From Rachicladosporium sp. CCFEE 5018 (lineage: Eukaryota > Ascomycota > Dothideomycetes > Cladosporiales > Cladosporiaceae), in contig KZ111167.1 of assembly GCA_002077045.2 (NCBI GenBank), forward strand, positions 416,211 through 480,210: 64,000 nt of DNA, in the 5' to 3' direction. Every line of letters begins with the position of its first letter. The stretch's first letter is position 1. Position numbers and translations under genes: made by a program. The notes beneath the pieces were generated by a model. That model did no database searches and was not told where the DNA came from. It worked only from the letters and a program-made list of their open reading frames with translations. Of this stretch, positions 54,434 through 64,000 are shown piece after piece.

Positions 54434-56116
54434 ATGGTCGGGTCGCAAAGGGTTCCATCACGTGCGCTCGCCACTGCCGATAACACCCAGAGCCCACATG
54501 GGACAACTCCAAATGCTGCCCTGGTAGGGGCTGCATTAGCCTTCGGAAGACCAACGCTGCCGCAGAGACAGTCACAGACGAACGTACCGTCAAGAGGGGC
54601 AGTCAATGGCGCATACAAAGCTGGACAGAGCAATGGAGCTGCCCGACCGGTGGGACCCGCTGCACCTCTATCGAGGCAGTCTACGGGGCAGAGCTTGAGG
54701 CAAGTGTCTGGGTCAGGGAGGACGAGCGGTACGAATGCTGCGCAATTCCAGCATGCGACACAGGACGACGGTAATAGAAATCTATTGGGCAACAATGTGC
54801 ACTCACGTCAGCCCGTCAGTCCGCCTTCGGCATTGGGACGCACCATATACAATCCTACCACTGGCGCACCTGCGCCACCTGCGAAGCCTCGTCGCTTGTC
54901 GCAGCAGAACAGGTCCAGTAACGAGCCTAGTCGTGATCGCACAGATGATAGCTCCATCGCTCCGACCACCTCACTTGTGCACCTTTTCGAAAGCACGGCC
55001 ATCATCGATGAGGCCAAGCCGAATGGCAAAGAGCGGCCCATTAGTCTGATCGCCATGGGCATCGACAACGCACAGGGTGGCCCGACTAGATCTCCGACAC
55101 TGGATGGAAGTGCAACCTCGAGAGACGAATCATACTTCTCAGCACCAGAGGATGCAGTGGTCACGCCGGTGACGGTTCGCAACCAGCGGTCATCGAACTT
55201 CACAACTACGTTACAGCCACCAACTCCTACGCCACGAAAAACGGAGTTCTCGCAATCACGAAGTCCAACGCGACCCGGGAAGACCGCCCCCATAGATATC
55301 AGCAATGTACCTAGAGGTCACCCCGTACCTTCACCGCCACCGCTCGCTCGCTCGTCATCCGTTCAGTCAGGTCAGAGTATCACGGCTGCATATCACCAAA
55401 TGTACCAACGTCGCCAGACGCCTCTAACGACGGGCGACGACATCGCGAATGCCATCGTAGCCTCGAGTCTCGCGTCATCCCGAGCCGGTTCGCCACGCAA
55501 GCGCGAAGCCTCACTAGCACCACCATCTCTGCGACATGGTCTAAGTACGTCACGAACGTCCAGCCCAGTGAAGAAGGGCATGCGCCACACTTTGCGCGGG
55601 GCCGAGTCCGAATCCTCCGAGAGCGATGATGAGATGCACCCGTATGGCAAGCACAAGCGGAAGCGACATCTGCGAAAGCACCCGAATAAGCATCATGAAG
55701 GTGACCGCAAGCGATGGCGCGAGGCTGTCACAGAGCGTGAGAGGAAGCGGTATGAGGGCGTTTGGGCTGCGAATCGAGGACTATATTGCTTCATAGCACC
55801 AGCCGAATCCGCTGGACTCAAGACCGTTCCCGATATAGTCGCAGCGAAGTCTGCACTGTCTGACCAAGTGTCAAGCATCATTGTCCGCGACATCTGGAGC
55901 CGCTGTCGTCTACCAGCCTACGAGCTTGAGGCTGTTTGGGATCTAGTCGCCTCCTCACCACATGCCAATCGACTGAGTAAGGAGGAGTTTGTGGTAGGGA
56001 TCTGGCTTGTCGACCAGCGACTGAAAGGCCGCAAGCTGCCGGTGAAAGTCTCACCCACAGTGTGGGCTAGTGTGCGAGGCGTGGAGGGCATCAAGATAAA
56101 GAAGTATCTTGGCTGA
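54434..56116 (+). CDS. IRS4: EH-domain protein of the Irs4/Tax4 family
   Basis: 560 aa. The first 390 residues are disordered, Ser/Pro/Thr-rich, with PPAKPRR and PSPPPLARSSS proline motifs. The C-terminal 150 residues hold a basic KRHLRKHPNKHHEG stretch. The conserved RERKRYEGVWAANRG then leads into an EH domain (VRDIWSRCRLPAYELEAVWDLV, SKEEFVVGIWLVDQRLKGRKLP). Yeast Irs4 and Tax4 use this domain to bind Inp51 and regulate PtdIns(4,5)P2, cell-wall integrity and rDNA silencing; the same role is inferred here. It is convergent with the JmjC gene, with only 15 bp between the stops. Confidence 0.85.
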   Translation: MVGSQRVPSRALATADNTQSPHGTTPNAALVGAALAFGRPTLPQRQSQTNVPSRGAVNGAYKAGQSNGAARPVGPAAPLSRQSTGQSLRQVSGSGRTSGTNAAQFQHATQDDGNRNLLGNNVHSRQPVSPPSALGRTIYNPTTGAPAPPAKPRRLSQQNRSSNEPSRDRTDDSSIAPTTSLVHLFESTAIIDEAKPNGKERPISLIAMGIDNAQGGPTRSPTLDGSATSRDESYFSAPEDAVVTPVTVRNQRSSNFTTTLQPPTPTPRKTEFSQSRSPTRPGKTAPIDISNVPRGHPVPSPPPLARSSSVQSGQSITAAYHQMYQRRQTPLTTGDDIANAIVASSLASSRAGSPRKREASLAPPSLRHGLSTSRTSSPVKKGMRHTLRGAESESSESDDEMHPYGKHKRKRHLRKHPNKHHEGDRKRWREAVTERERKRYEGVWAANRGLYCFIAPAESAGLKTVPDIVAAKSALSDQVSSIIVRDIWSRCRLPAYELEAVWDLVASSPHANRLSKEEFVVGIWLVDQRLKGRKLPVKVSPTVWASVRGVEGIKIKKYLG

Positions 56117-56131
56117 CAGAGCCAGACCATC

Positions 56132-57291
56132 CTACCTCTCTCCACTGTTTTCAATCTCCTCGTTACCTCCAGTGACTAGCTCTCCATAGTCCACGTCTTT
56201 CTTCCCCTCTTCAACGATCTCCCTCAGGAAGCCGTTGCCTACCCAGAACCCGCCATCGAAACTCATATCGTACCAGAAATTCACCGCCACTGCGTACCCC
56301 TCCGGTCCATTGGACTGCGAGACTTTGTGATACCACATAGCAGGTAAATAGAACATATCACCCGGATCCAACGTGACTCTCAGCGGGCGCGAAAGCCCCG
56401 AGTATGCCGTTGCTCGCACACTCGGCTCATCAGGATCCCAAGTCGGCGTCGGCACAGCTTCAGCTACTCCATCAACATCGATCACCAGCTTCCCCGTTTC
56501 TCCAGAAGCTGGCACGTATCGTGCGCGAGTGGCAGGCTGCTCGTTCACACATGCCACTTCGACCGGCGGTAGCAGGACAAAATGCTTCTGCCCAATGATC
56601 TGGATGTAGATGTTCTCGTAGTTGTCTTTGTGCAAGGCTGTGGTGCTGCGGTGGTTACCGAGCCAGAAGTTCTGGGCATCGGGAGGTTGCTGGAGCGCTT
56701 CGGTGGCGAATGAGATATCTAAGGGGACGTCGTGAAGCAAAGCGGAGTACTCCGTGGGAAGGTTGCCGTTCTCTAAGAGAGCAATAAGAAAGGGTGGCAG
56801 ACTGGGTGGAATCTGAACGATGAGACGAACGTGTTTGAGCGTACTTGACATTACGGCTTTGCGCCCTGTCTTGAGCAAGCGCCGAGTCTTCTTGCACATA
56901 CGTCAAGAAGTGATCAAACGATTCATCAGTTTCGTGGGGCTCGACAAATAGGAGGCGACCGTCTTCTTGTTCTACAATGGCGTCTGCGTTGCTGTATATG
57001 GTCTCAGCTACAGACAGACGAAACGCTTCGATGATAGTACCCTAATGGCGTGTTCGCGACCTTGATCGTCGAAGTACCCATCGCTTTCCTCAAGTACGCT
57101 GCGTTCCACTTTCGGCATGCTGGCCAATCTCGGGCCCCACCACGAACGACGAACGGTCGATTCTTGGCGACATGGCGCATGAACTCCAGGGCTGAGGGGA
57201 TTACGGGTAGCTCATCGACTATGCTGCTATTCAATTCGTGGTAGTTGGTAATCAGGTTTGCTAGAGGATCAGACGATGTATCCCGTTCCAT
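56132..57291 (-). CDS. JmjC/cupin-8 domain protein, JMJD7-like (3 exons)
   Basis: Fe(II)/2-oxoglutarate dioxygenase of the small JmjC group. Exons are 57041-57291, 56831-56991 and 56132-56772, with introns of 49 and 58 nt, giving 350 aa. The N-terminal half has RPFVVRGGARDWPACRKW and the spliced join VANTPLGNADAIVEQE. The jelly-roll core has the iron ligands H185 and D187 in LHKDNYENIYIQI, followed by GQKHFVLLPP, and the third ligand H286 in LPAMWYHKVSQ. Human JMJD7 hydroxylates lysines of DRG GTPases; the fungal substrate is not known. Splice joins are supported by frame and by continuous family sequence. Confidence 0.88.
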
Positions 57292-57685
57292 TGCTGTTAC
57301 TTCTTGCTCAGACGCTAGGTTGTGTCCAATGCAGCCAATCGTCTCAGTGTTAGTACCAATCTCGTTGCACCATTGAGTTCCTCGTTATCTCAATCTGACT
57401 CGGTGCTTCTGTGCGCAGTCATGCTTTATGTGTTGATGAGAGACATAAGGAGACCGATCGCGCTTGCTAAGTATGGCAGGATATGATGCCAAGCCTTTTG
57501 CCACTGCGCAGTCCGGGACGCGACTTCGATATCGTCGATCGCAGTCTTGGACCCATTATGCTACCCAACACCATCTCTTTCTCTATTATGCGTTTATTGC
57601 GACTTTTCACTGTGACATTTCTGGGTCTGCGTTGAAGCGATATAGTTCAGGCCTTTCTCACCTCGGACTAGCATTGCATTGGGGA
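57292..57685. promoter_or_regulatory. Divergent JmjC/GH5 intergenic region
   Basis: 394 bp between start codons of a minus-strand and a plus-strand gene. No element recognised. Confidence 0.4.
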
Positions 57686-59074
57686 ATGGTAGACATCACC
57701 AGTCCTTGGCAAATCGTGCTACTGGCTCTCATCACCACCGATGTAGCATCTGAAATCATTCGTGGCGTTAACATTGGCGGCTGGCTTGTGACAGAGGAGT
57801 GGTGAGTGCCGGCTTGACAATAACGATACGACCAACCACTGACGGTGACCAGGATCACGCCCTCAGTCTTCTCATCTACTCGCACGAACGATGAATGGAA
57901 TCTATGTAACGCACTGGGCAAAGACAAATGTAGGTCGCAGCTTGAGAATCACTGGAAGACTTTCTTCACGCGGGACGACTTTGTCGATATCAAAGGGACT
58001 GGACTGAATGCCATCCGGATCCCAGTTGGGTACTGGGCCGTCGATGTGCAGGGAGACGAGCCATACGTCGATGGACAGTACCCGTACCTCATTCAAGCAG
58101 TGGGATGGGCCGCCGAAGTTGGTCTCCAGGTTCTGATCGATCTGCACGGCGCGCCTGGCTCGCAGAATGGCCAAGACAACAGTGGTCTCATCGGCCCAGT
58201 GCTGTTCCCCAGCAACTCATCGAACTCGGACAGAAGCCTGGCCGTCTTACGCAACTTGACCGAAGAGTTCACCAAAGACATCTACGGCAGTACAGTCACC
58301 GGCATCGAGCTGCTGAATGAACCTCGTCTCTCGGACGCCAACTTCCCGATGACTCAATTACGGACGTTCTATGCGGATGCAGCAGAGATTGTCCGGATTG
58401 CTAGCGCCCGACCGATCAACACCACCTTCCACGACGCATTCTGGGGACCGAGCTACTGGTCAAACTATGACCCAATCAACCCGTCGTCAACGCTCCCTGC
58501 GACAGACCTCACCTTAGACACCCATCAATACTACGCCTTCCCGCCACAAAACAATCTCTCACATTCCGAGATCATCGACTCTGTATGTGGCATCTCTCAA
58601 CTCCTCAAGCGTCCCGTATCTACCTCTGGTATCCCCCCAACAATAGTGGGCGAGTTCAGTCTCGAAGTCGGCAAGCCACCCACGGACTTTCAGCCCCAAG
58701 ACGACGACAATCTCTCTCAGGATCAAGCGCAAAGGACATGGTATCGTTTGCTGTTCGAAGCGCAGAATGCTGCTTACACGCCTAACGGACCTGGACAGAG
58801 TTCGATCGGATGGTATTACTGGACCTGGAAGACAGAGTGGGACATTGATACTTGGTCGTATCGAAGAGGCGTGGCTGACGGGTACATTCCGAGTGATGTG
58901 AGTAATGTGTCGACGTATTCTTTTCCAGTGCTTGGGAATGGGTGTGTCGATTCAGGGTTCAACTACACCGCGCCGAGATATGCTGGTGCCGCGGGCGGAA
59001 GGTCTATGGGATCACTGTCAGCAGGGGTGATCGTGATGGGCCTCTTGACGCTCCTTTGGATGACTTTAGTCTGA
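57686..59074 (+). CDS. GH5 exo-1,3-beta-glucanase, probably GPI-anchored (2 exons)
   Basis: Cell-wall glucan enzyme of the Exg/GH5_9 type. Exon 1 is 57686-57801, the intron 51 nt (GTGAGT to ACCAG) and exon 2 57853-59074, for 445 aa. A short N-terminal hydrophobic segment (WQIVLLALITTDVAS) acts as signal peptide. The family start RGVNIGGWLVTEEWITPSVF is restored by splicing. The acid/base Glu is E195 in GIELLNEPRL and the nucleophile E306 in TIVGEFSLE. VLIDLHGAPGSQNG is the conserved barrel strand. The C-terminus is a Gly/Ser stretch followed by a hydrophobic tail (GVIVMGLLTLLWMTLV), typical of a GPI-attachment signal. It likely remodels wall beta-1,3-glucan at the cell surface. Confidence 0.92.
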
Positions 59075-59647
59075 TCATGGACGACTTCTCATATATATAT
59101 ATATTAGACTTAGACATAATGACTTATGCCAACCACTATTTGTTGTCATACTGATTGGATACATCGTGACGAGGCACGCGAGTGACAGAAGAAGCGGACC
59201 ACTCCAGAGATTGGCGTGGTCGACAATGCTGGTATGGACTGCACCGCCACAGCTAATCGCTTCTAACATTGCCTAGGAGAGACTTCGGGAAAGACCTTAC
59301 TCTCGCTGATAGTCTAAGAACGTGCGTACACTTGCGGTGCGGCATATGATAGCATTTCCGTCCTGGGTGAGTTGCTGAGCGGTCCGCCTATTCTATCACT
59401 CGCGTGCGAGGTATGCAAGTGTCCTGACACCTATCGTACTGTCGAAGCAATCGTTCACTCGTCCCGTCGTTCAAACGTCGCTGGAGCCGGTGCAGGTGGG
59501 GTCGAAGCACTGGCAACTGCACCTCATCAACGAACATCAGGCAAAGACAGGTCAACAGGTCAACTTCGTCAAGACACATTGATCGATGCAATCGTCTGAC
59601 GCGTCTTCGCTTACTGTGCGCGTGTAGCACAACGGAAGACAACCTAG
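59075..59647. other. Intergenic between GH5 gene and amidohydrolase
   Basis: 573 bp. A short (AT)n run lies near 59090-59105 just after the GH5 stop. No gene or RNA recognised; presumed promoter of the amidohydrolase. Confidence 0.4.
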
Positions 59648-61039
59648 ATGATCGTCCTCCAAAACACTTCCCACGCCACAGAGTCCAACATGGCCAACCC
59701 TCTGAAACCCTGGACACGGCCTCACAAAAGCTACCGTCTCACAGACGCTACTATCATCGACCCCAAAGACGGCGCCCTCCACACGCACTGCACAATCGAC
59801 ATCTCCGACGGCAAGATCAAACGGCTCTCCAAAGCATCCCAATGGCCATCACCCAAAGACGAAGTCCTGTCCTGGACGCAAGATCCGAACCTCATCACCA
59901 TCGATCTCGAAGGCAAGTTCGTAATTCCAGGTCTGATAGATTGTCACGTCCACCTCGCCACTCCGCCAGGTGAGAACGGTTTGAAGGACACAATGTCTCA
60001 AGATCATGACACAGCATTGTTACGGCAGACTTACCTGGCCGGAGAGATGCTCAAGCGGGGTTTCACGACAGTGCGAGATTGCGGTGGCGCTGGACTTGCG
60101 ATCAAAGAGGCACTGGCCGAACGCCTCGTGACTGGACCACGTCTCTTCATCTCTGGCCACGGCATCTCGCAGACTGGAGGCCACGGTGATGTAAGATCTG
60201 CCAAGGATGGGGAGTATGCGTGCTGTGGTGGGAACGCAAAAGGACTGGGACGGATTGCAGATGGAGTCGAGCAGTGCCTCCATGCTGCCCGTGAAGAGCT
60301 CAGGCAAGGCGCAGACTTCATTAAGATCATGGTATCAGGTGGTGTGGTCAGCGCAACGGATCAGCTCACAAATTTGCAGTACACGCCCGAAGAGATCAGA
60401 GCGTTCACGAAGGTAGCGAGCGATGCGGGGACGTACGTGACTGCCCATGCCTATACTCCAGCGGCGATCAGTAATGCAGTAGAAAACGGGGTGATGGGGA
60501 TTGAACATGGCAATCTGATCGATGAAGCGACTGCAAAGCTCATGGCAGTCAAAGGCGCATTCCTGACGCCTACACTGGTGACTTATGAGGCGATGGCGTC
60601 AAAAGAGTTCGGAAGCTTTCTGACACCTGCAATCGCAGCGAAGAATTTGCAGGTCCTCGAAGCTGGCTTGAAGTCCGTGCAGATCGCCGACAAGGCGGGT
60701 GTGACGATGGTCTACGGTACGGACTTGCTAGGCCCGCTGCAAGTCAGACAATCTAGTGGCTTTACTCTCTTGAAGCAGGCTGGCCAGTCGAGTCTGAAAA
60801 TCTTGCAGGCGGCGACTGTCAACGCAGCGAGGAGGCTGCGACAAGAGAACTCGCTCGGCCGGATTAAGGAGGGCTTCCTCGCGGACCTGCTTATCCTTGA
60901 CCAGAACCCACTGGACGACATCGAGGTGCTGGCTAGACCAGAGAAGTGTCTTCTTGCTGTGATCAAGGACGGCAGGGTATTGACAAGTAGGTGGCGGAAG
61001 ATACCTGCTGAGGGGGGTGCAGACGCTTTTATCAGATGA
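59648..61039 (+). CDS. Metal-dependent amidohydrolase (prolidase/imidazolonepropionase-like)
   Basis: 463 aa, one exon; a second in-frame ATG at 59690 (MANPLKPW) is an equally good start. It is a TIM-barrel amidohydrolase with a full set of metal ligands: H100 and H102 in GLIDCHVHL, the carboxylated-lysine position K226 in FIKIMVSGG, H267 in VTAHAYT, H287 in GIEHGNL and D359 in YGTDLL. The small beta-sandwich flanks it at both ends (ATIIDPKDGALH, ADLLILDQNP). Relatives hydrolyse Xaa-Pro or other amide bonds, and some act on mycotoxins or pesticides; the substrate here is not predictable. There is no signal peptide, so it is probably cytosolic. Confidence 0.88.
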   Translation: MIVLQNTSHATESNMANPLKPWTRPHKSYRLTDATIIDPKDGALHTHCTIDISDGKIKRLSKASQWPSPKDEVLSWTQDPNLITIDLEGKFVIPGLIDCHVHLATPPGENGLKDTMSQDHDTALLRQTYLAGEMLKRGFTTVRDCGGAGLAIKEALAERLVTGPRLFISGHGISQTGGHGDVRSAKDGEYACCGGNAKGLGRIADGVEQCLHAAREELRQGADFIKIMVSGGVVSATDQLTNLQYTPEEIRAFTKVASDAGTYVTAHAYTPAAISNAVENGVMGIEHGNLIDEATAKLMAVKGAFLTPTLVTYEAMASKEFGSFLTPAIAAKNLQVLEAGLKSVQIADKAGVTMVYGTDLLGPLQVRQSSGFTLLKQAGQSSLKILQAATVNAARRLRQENSLGRIKEGFLADLLILDQNPLDDIEVLARPEKCLLAVIKDGRVLTSRWRKIPAEGGADAFIR

Positions 61040-61435
61040 TTATGGATAGAGTCTCGGGATTCGACCAAATCGCTATCAGCGCTACTGCTTTGTGTCAGGT
61101 TGCCAGAACGGTGAGCCTCCTCTAAGTCAGATCGACGATATCGCCGGCCACCGCTGTCGCGACGGGGAGGAGCCATCTGCGCGAGAGCCTTGCGGGCTAT
61201 CAGCCAGGTAGCAAACAATGTCTCTATTGCATCTCAGCTTATTCATCTGAGGTCAGAGCTGGGTAGACAGATGCGCAGGGGTGGTCAAGGTGATGGAATG
61301 AAGAAGGACGTACGCATTGGGTTTATAAGAGTACCCTGAAAAGGAACACTAGCCTGGTATTGACGGACTGAATTGCTACGAACTAGAATACGCCTTATTG
61401 GCCAGGCAAATAGCCTCTCAAAACATGCTGGCAGC

Positions 61436-62546
61436 CTAGTAGCACTGACTGTAGTAAGGGTTGAGCACGTGGCAAGTGTACGGCGACACGCAGGTTGTAG
61501 GTCCAGACCAGCCAGAGCCACCACATCTATATCTCTGTCAGTCACATGTACCACATCATCTGAGGTGAGATGAAACTTACTGTCCCCACTGAGCGGATCC
61601 ACCGCTTGATGACCCCGTCGTAGTAGCGGCCGGCGCAGAAGATGTAGCCGTAGTACCCACAGCGGATGAGGTAGCTGCGCGTGTCGTGGTCGTGCTGGCA
61701 GCGCGAGTCGTCGTTGTTGTCGATCCACCGGATTGATTGAGCTTGGTCTTCGCAAAGGCGAGCGCATCCTGGCCATACTCGGAGCCGTAGCCTTGGTGGA
61801 CGTTGGCATCGTTACCGGTGCAGCAGTATGGGTCGGCCGAGTCGCAGTACTGCGATGCATTAGCATAATTTCTATCTCGTCATACAATGCAGGGGTACCG
61901 TACGCTGCGGATCTTAGATGCCGACGGGCAGTTGTAGCCTGACGGGCGAGCAGAGAAACCCTGCGCCTTGCAGGTTCCAACATTGTAGCTGGAGCCAGAC
62001 ACGTAGCGGGGGCTGCCCATCTCGATGACGACCTTCACCTGGGCGAGCGCCGCAGAGCTGATGGTGTTTGATGAGGTGCTGGTGATCCCTTGTGGGGTGT
62101 CATTGCCACCGCAGACGGCGTTGTCGGTGATCTCGCCACCCTGAGAGTAGCCGACGATGACGAGCTGCGTGCTCGGGCACTTAGCGTAGTAGCTGTTGAC
62201 AAGCTGAGCGATGATCTGAGTTCCTTGGGATGCCGAGCTGGAGTAGCTGGCACCGCCACATGAGGACTGGCCACCACCTGATGTCTATTAGCTATGATCC
62301 CCCGTCGAGCTGTAGTCTGTACTTACACGCTGGGTACGACACAGCCTCAGCAGTCGAGCCGGGGTAGGCATTCAAGATCAAGTTGACGACGGTGCTGGAT
62401 GAGCCATAGCCGGGCGATGCGGTCGTCTCGCGAGCACCAAAGATGTGAATGCTGGGGCAGCTCTGGCGCGACTCAAGCGCCGCCAGCGGCGAGGCACCAC
62501 AGTGGGCAAGCAGCAGAGCCGCAGCGGCAGCGAGTGTTGCGTGCAT
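61436..62546 (-). CDS. CE5 acetylxylan esterase with C-terminal CBM1 (4 exons)
   Basis: Secreted serine esterase that removes acetyl groups from xylan. Exons are 62327-62546, 61904-62277, 61581-61849 and 61436-61526, with introns of 49, 54 and 54 nt, giving 317 aa. It begins with a signal peptide (MHATLAAAAALLLAHCGA) and a short pro-region ending ESR. The mature enzyme begins QSCPSIHIFGARETTA. The nucleophile is S118 in VIVGYSQGGEITD. D204 and H216 (NVHQGYGSEYG) complete the triad with the spacing seen in fungal acetylxylan esterases. Paired cysteines are conserved. A Thr/Ser/Ala-rich linker leads to a CBM1 cellulose-binding module (QWGQCGGSGWSGPTTC to YYSQCY) split by the last intron. The same architecture is known for Trichoderma AXE1. 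Divergent from the xylanase gene. Confidence 0.93.
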
Positions 62547-63823
62547 AGTGAAGAATGAACGTGATCTGCAACAGGCGAGTGACGAAAGAAAGTGCTTGAG
62601 TGATGCTAGAAACCGTTCCCCAAACCTACGTCCGAAACTCTCAGATGTTATATCATACTCTCTAGCAACGATAACTTCCCGTCCCTTGGGCCGAAGGGTC
62701 ACGAAGGGGGAGCCTTCCGTCCTGGAGTAGACTGACAGGGTTATGAAGCGGCTCCAGGCCAAGTATCTTCGTGGAAACAAGTCCGGACCCAGGTGGAGAG
62801 TAGCCACGCGCAGCCAAGGGCGATGCTGACCGGCACATCGTTCGCAGGGCTGGCACCAAATAGCGTGGTGTCACATTACACGAGGCGAATAGCGGCTGTT
62901 TCGGGGTCATGACTTCCGCCAACTTGGGACGCGGCGAACGTCTAGCCGCGTTCATTGTTTTCGAGCACTCGACCACATTCCAGCACGCCTTGCGTGTGAC
63001 ACCTTCAGTCTGGACAGAAGCGCACTCTATCACGACGTCGTGGAGGGCGGCCAAGCACCCAGGAGTGTCAAGAATAGTAAATAGCAAAGACAACGGGGTG
63101 CAGTGGTAGCGAGCACTCATAATGAAACAAGCTCGGAGATTTTCGACTTCATGTGCGGCCCGCGCCGCTTCCCACGCGACTTCCTCGAAGCATTCCTGAC
63201 TCCCTGCATTGGAGAACGAAGTAGGTACAAGACTACTTCGAAATCAGCCAGAATGCGGAGCACGCGTGCAATAGAGTAGTCTCTCGCTAAACTACATGAT
63301 CAAGGTACGTACAGTACCGAATCTAGTGCAAGGTACCTCCTATTCTCCAGCAAATCCAGTCCTATACTTTAGCCTAATCCCCACACGTCCCACTATACAT
63401 GCGACGTCTCCAATTTCCACCCTATATACTCGCCACATGACTTGCGCACGCCTGCACCAGCAATAAGGTGGACGATCACCCGTGTCATCTGCGGAGACCC
63501 TTAAGAGGTCTGCCAACGCCCGCCAAGGAAGCTTTCGTGGTCGGCACGCAGTGCTGCTGGACTTTTTCAACTTGGCGACTGCAATTCTCTCACTTGGCTG
63601 CGCTCACAGCGTACTTGGCGACTGCTATGTTGCACTTGGCGAGTGATTAAGTCTGTTGCACCATGAACGCTTCGGAAGGCGTGGAGAACGCTGGGCGTGG
63701 CGAGGGAAAGGCGTACTTAACAGGACGACTCGCCTGGTCGTATGGTAAGAGCTCGAAAATCAACAATTCTCCTTCAGACTTCATCTTGGCAATTTTCGCC
63801 TTGCACAATCGCTCTCTTGCATC
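62547..63823. promoter_or_regulatory. Divergent esterase/xylanase promoter with XlnR-type motifs
   Basis: 1277 bp between the starts of the CE5 esterase and the GH11 xylanase, without a supportable gene. TTTAGCC at 63368-63374 is the reverse complement of GGCTAAA, the XlnR/Xyr1 site. TCTAGCC at 62941-62947 gives the GGCTAGA variant. CCCCAC at 63379-63384 fits the CreA consensus SYGGRG on the minus strand. Co-induction by xylan breakdown products and glucose repression would fit both neighbours, but this is inference from short motifs. Confidence 0.5.
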
Positions 63824-64000
63824 ATGCTTTTCACCTCTTCTTTGCTGCTGGCAGCATCTGCCTTCACCAGTGTGCTCGCGGCTCCTGCTGAGCTCATCCG
63901 GCGCGAGCCCGGGACTCTGGCCAAGCGCCAAACTCTCACATCCTCCCAGACCGGTACCAACAACGGCTACTACTTCTCTTTCTGGACTGATGGCGCTGGT
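63824..64000 (+). CDS. GH11 endo-1,4-beta-xylanase, 5' end only
   Basis: The first 59 codons before the window ends. A signal peptide (MLFTSSLLLAASAFTSVLAA) is followed by a pro-peptide ending in the dibasic KR of LAKRQ, a Kex2-type site. The mature start TSSQTGTNNGYYFSFWTDG is the characteristic first beta-strand of GH11 xylanases. The catalytic glutamates lie beyond the window edge. It pairs with the divergent acetylxylan esterase, whose action exposes the xylan chain to this enzyme. Confidence 0.9.
   Translation, partial: MLFTSSLLLAASAFTSVLAAPAELIRREPGTLAKRQTLTSSQTGTNNGYYFSFWTDGAG

Noticed and set aside
61285..61983. 232-codon minus-strand frame in the esterase region
   Set aside because: It is in the wrong frame for most of its length; the spliced CE5-CBM1 model explains the same DNA with catalytic residues and phase-consistent introns.

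Overview
The window is nuclear DNA of a filamentous ascomycete (Pezizomycotina, most likely Dothideomycetes). The evidence is many short introns of about 49-70 nt with CTAAC-like branch sites, dense genes on both strands, and fungal orthologues such as Tom22, Nup192, Tel1, Lig4, Irs4, a GMC oxidoreductase, a CE5 esterase with CBM1 and a GH11 xylanase. Two 100-N gaps (1530-1629 and 43106-43205) split it into three contigs. The duplicated content would suit a diploid or hybrid black yeast of the Hortaea type, but that species idea is inference only.

Layout. Contig 1 (1-1529) holds the 5' ends of a divergent SCC3/ureD pair. Contig 2 (1630-43105) begins inside a Gfo/Idh/MocA oxidoreductase. It continues with a low-complexity hypothetical gene, TOM22, an F-box gene with decayed relatives, two tRNA-like Pol III units, GCVH, MRP17, NUP192 and the very large TEL1. 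After a gene-poor stretch with another tRNA-like unit and an F-box pseudogene comes SCC3-ureD-orf-BTB-BTB-BTB-GMC-LIG4, with LIG4 cut by the second gap. Contig 3 (43206-64000) repeats the same order from inside ureD to a complete LIG4. It then runs through IRS4, a JmjC gene, a GH5 exo-1,3-beta-glucanase, an amidohydrolase, a CE5 acetylxylan esterase with CBM1 and the start of a GH11 xylanase.

Main structural observation. The right end of contig 1 (1159-1529) matches the left end of contig 3 (43206-43576) base for base by eye, including sites where the contig 2 ureD differs. Contigs 1 and 3 therefore probably join directly into one haplotype or homeologue. Contig 2 would carry the other version and be misplaced between them. 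The two versions are nearly identical in the 3' part of ureD and most of LIG4, but strongly diverged over the three BTB genes and the GMC gene, and some BTB copies are broken in one version only.

Functions. Most genes are unlinked housekeeping functions: cohesin (SCC3), urease maturation (ureD), mitochondrial import and translation (TOM22, MRP17), glycine cleavage (GCVH), the nuclear pore (NUP192), DNA damage signalling (TEL1) and end joining (LIG4). The right end has a small xylan-degradation neighbourhood, the divergent esterase and xylanase genes, with XlnR-type motifs between them. About 20 spliced genes were rebuilt by hand from splice signals and frame continuity.
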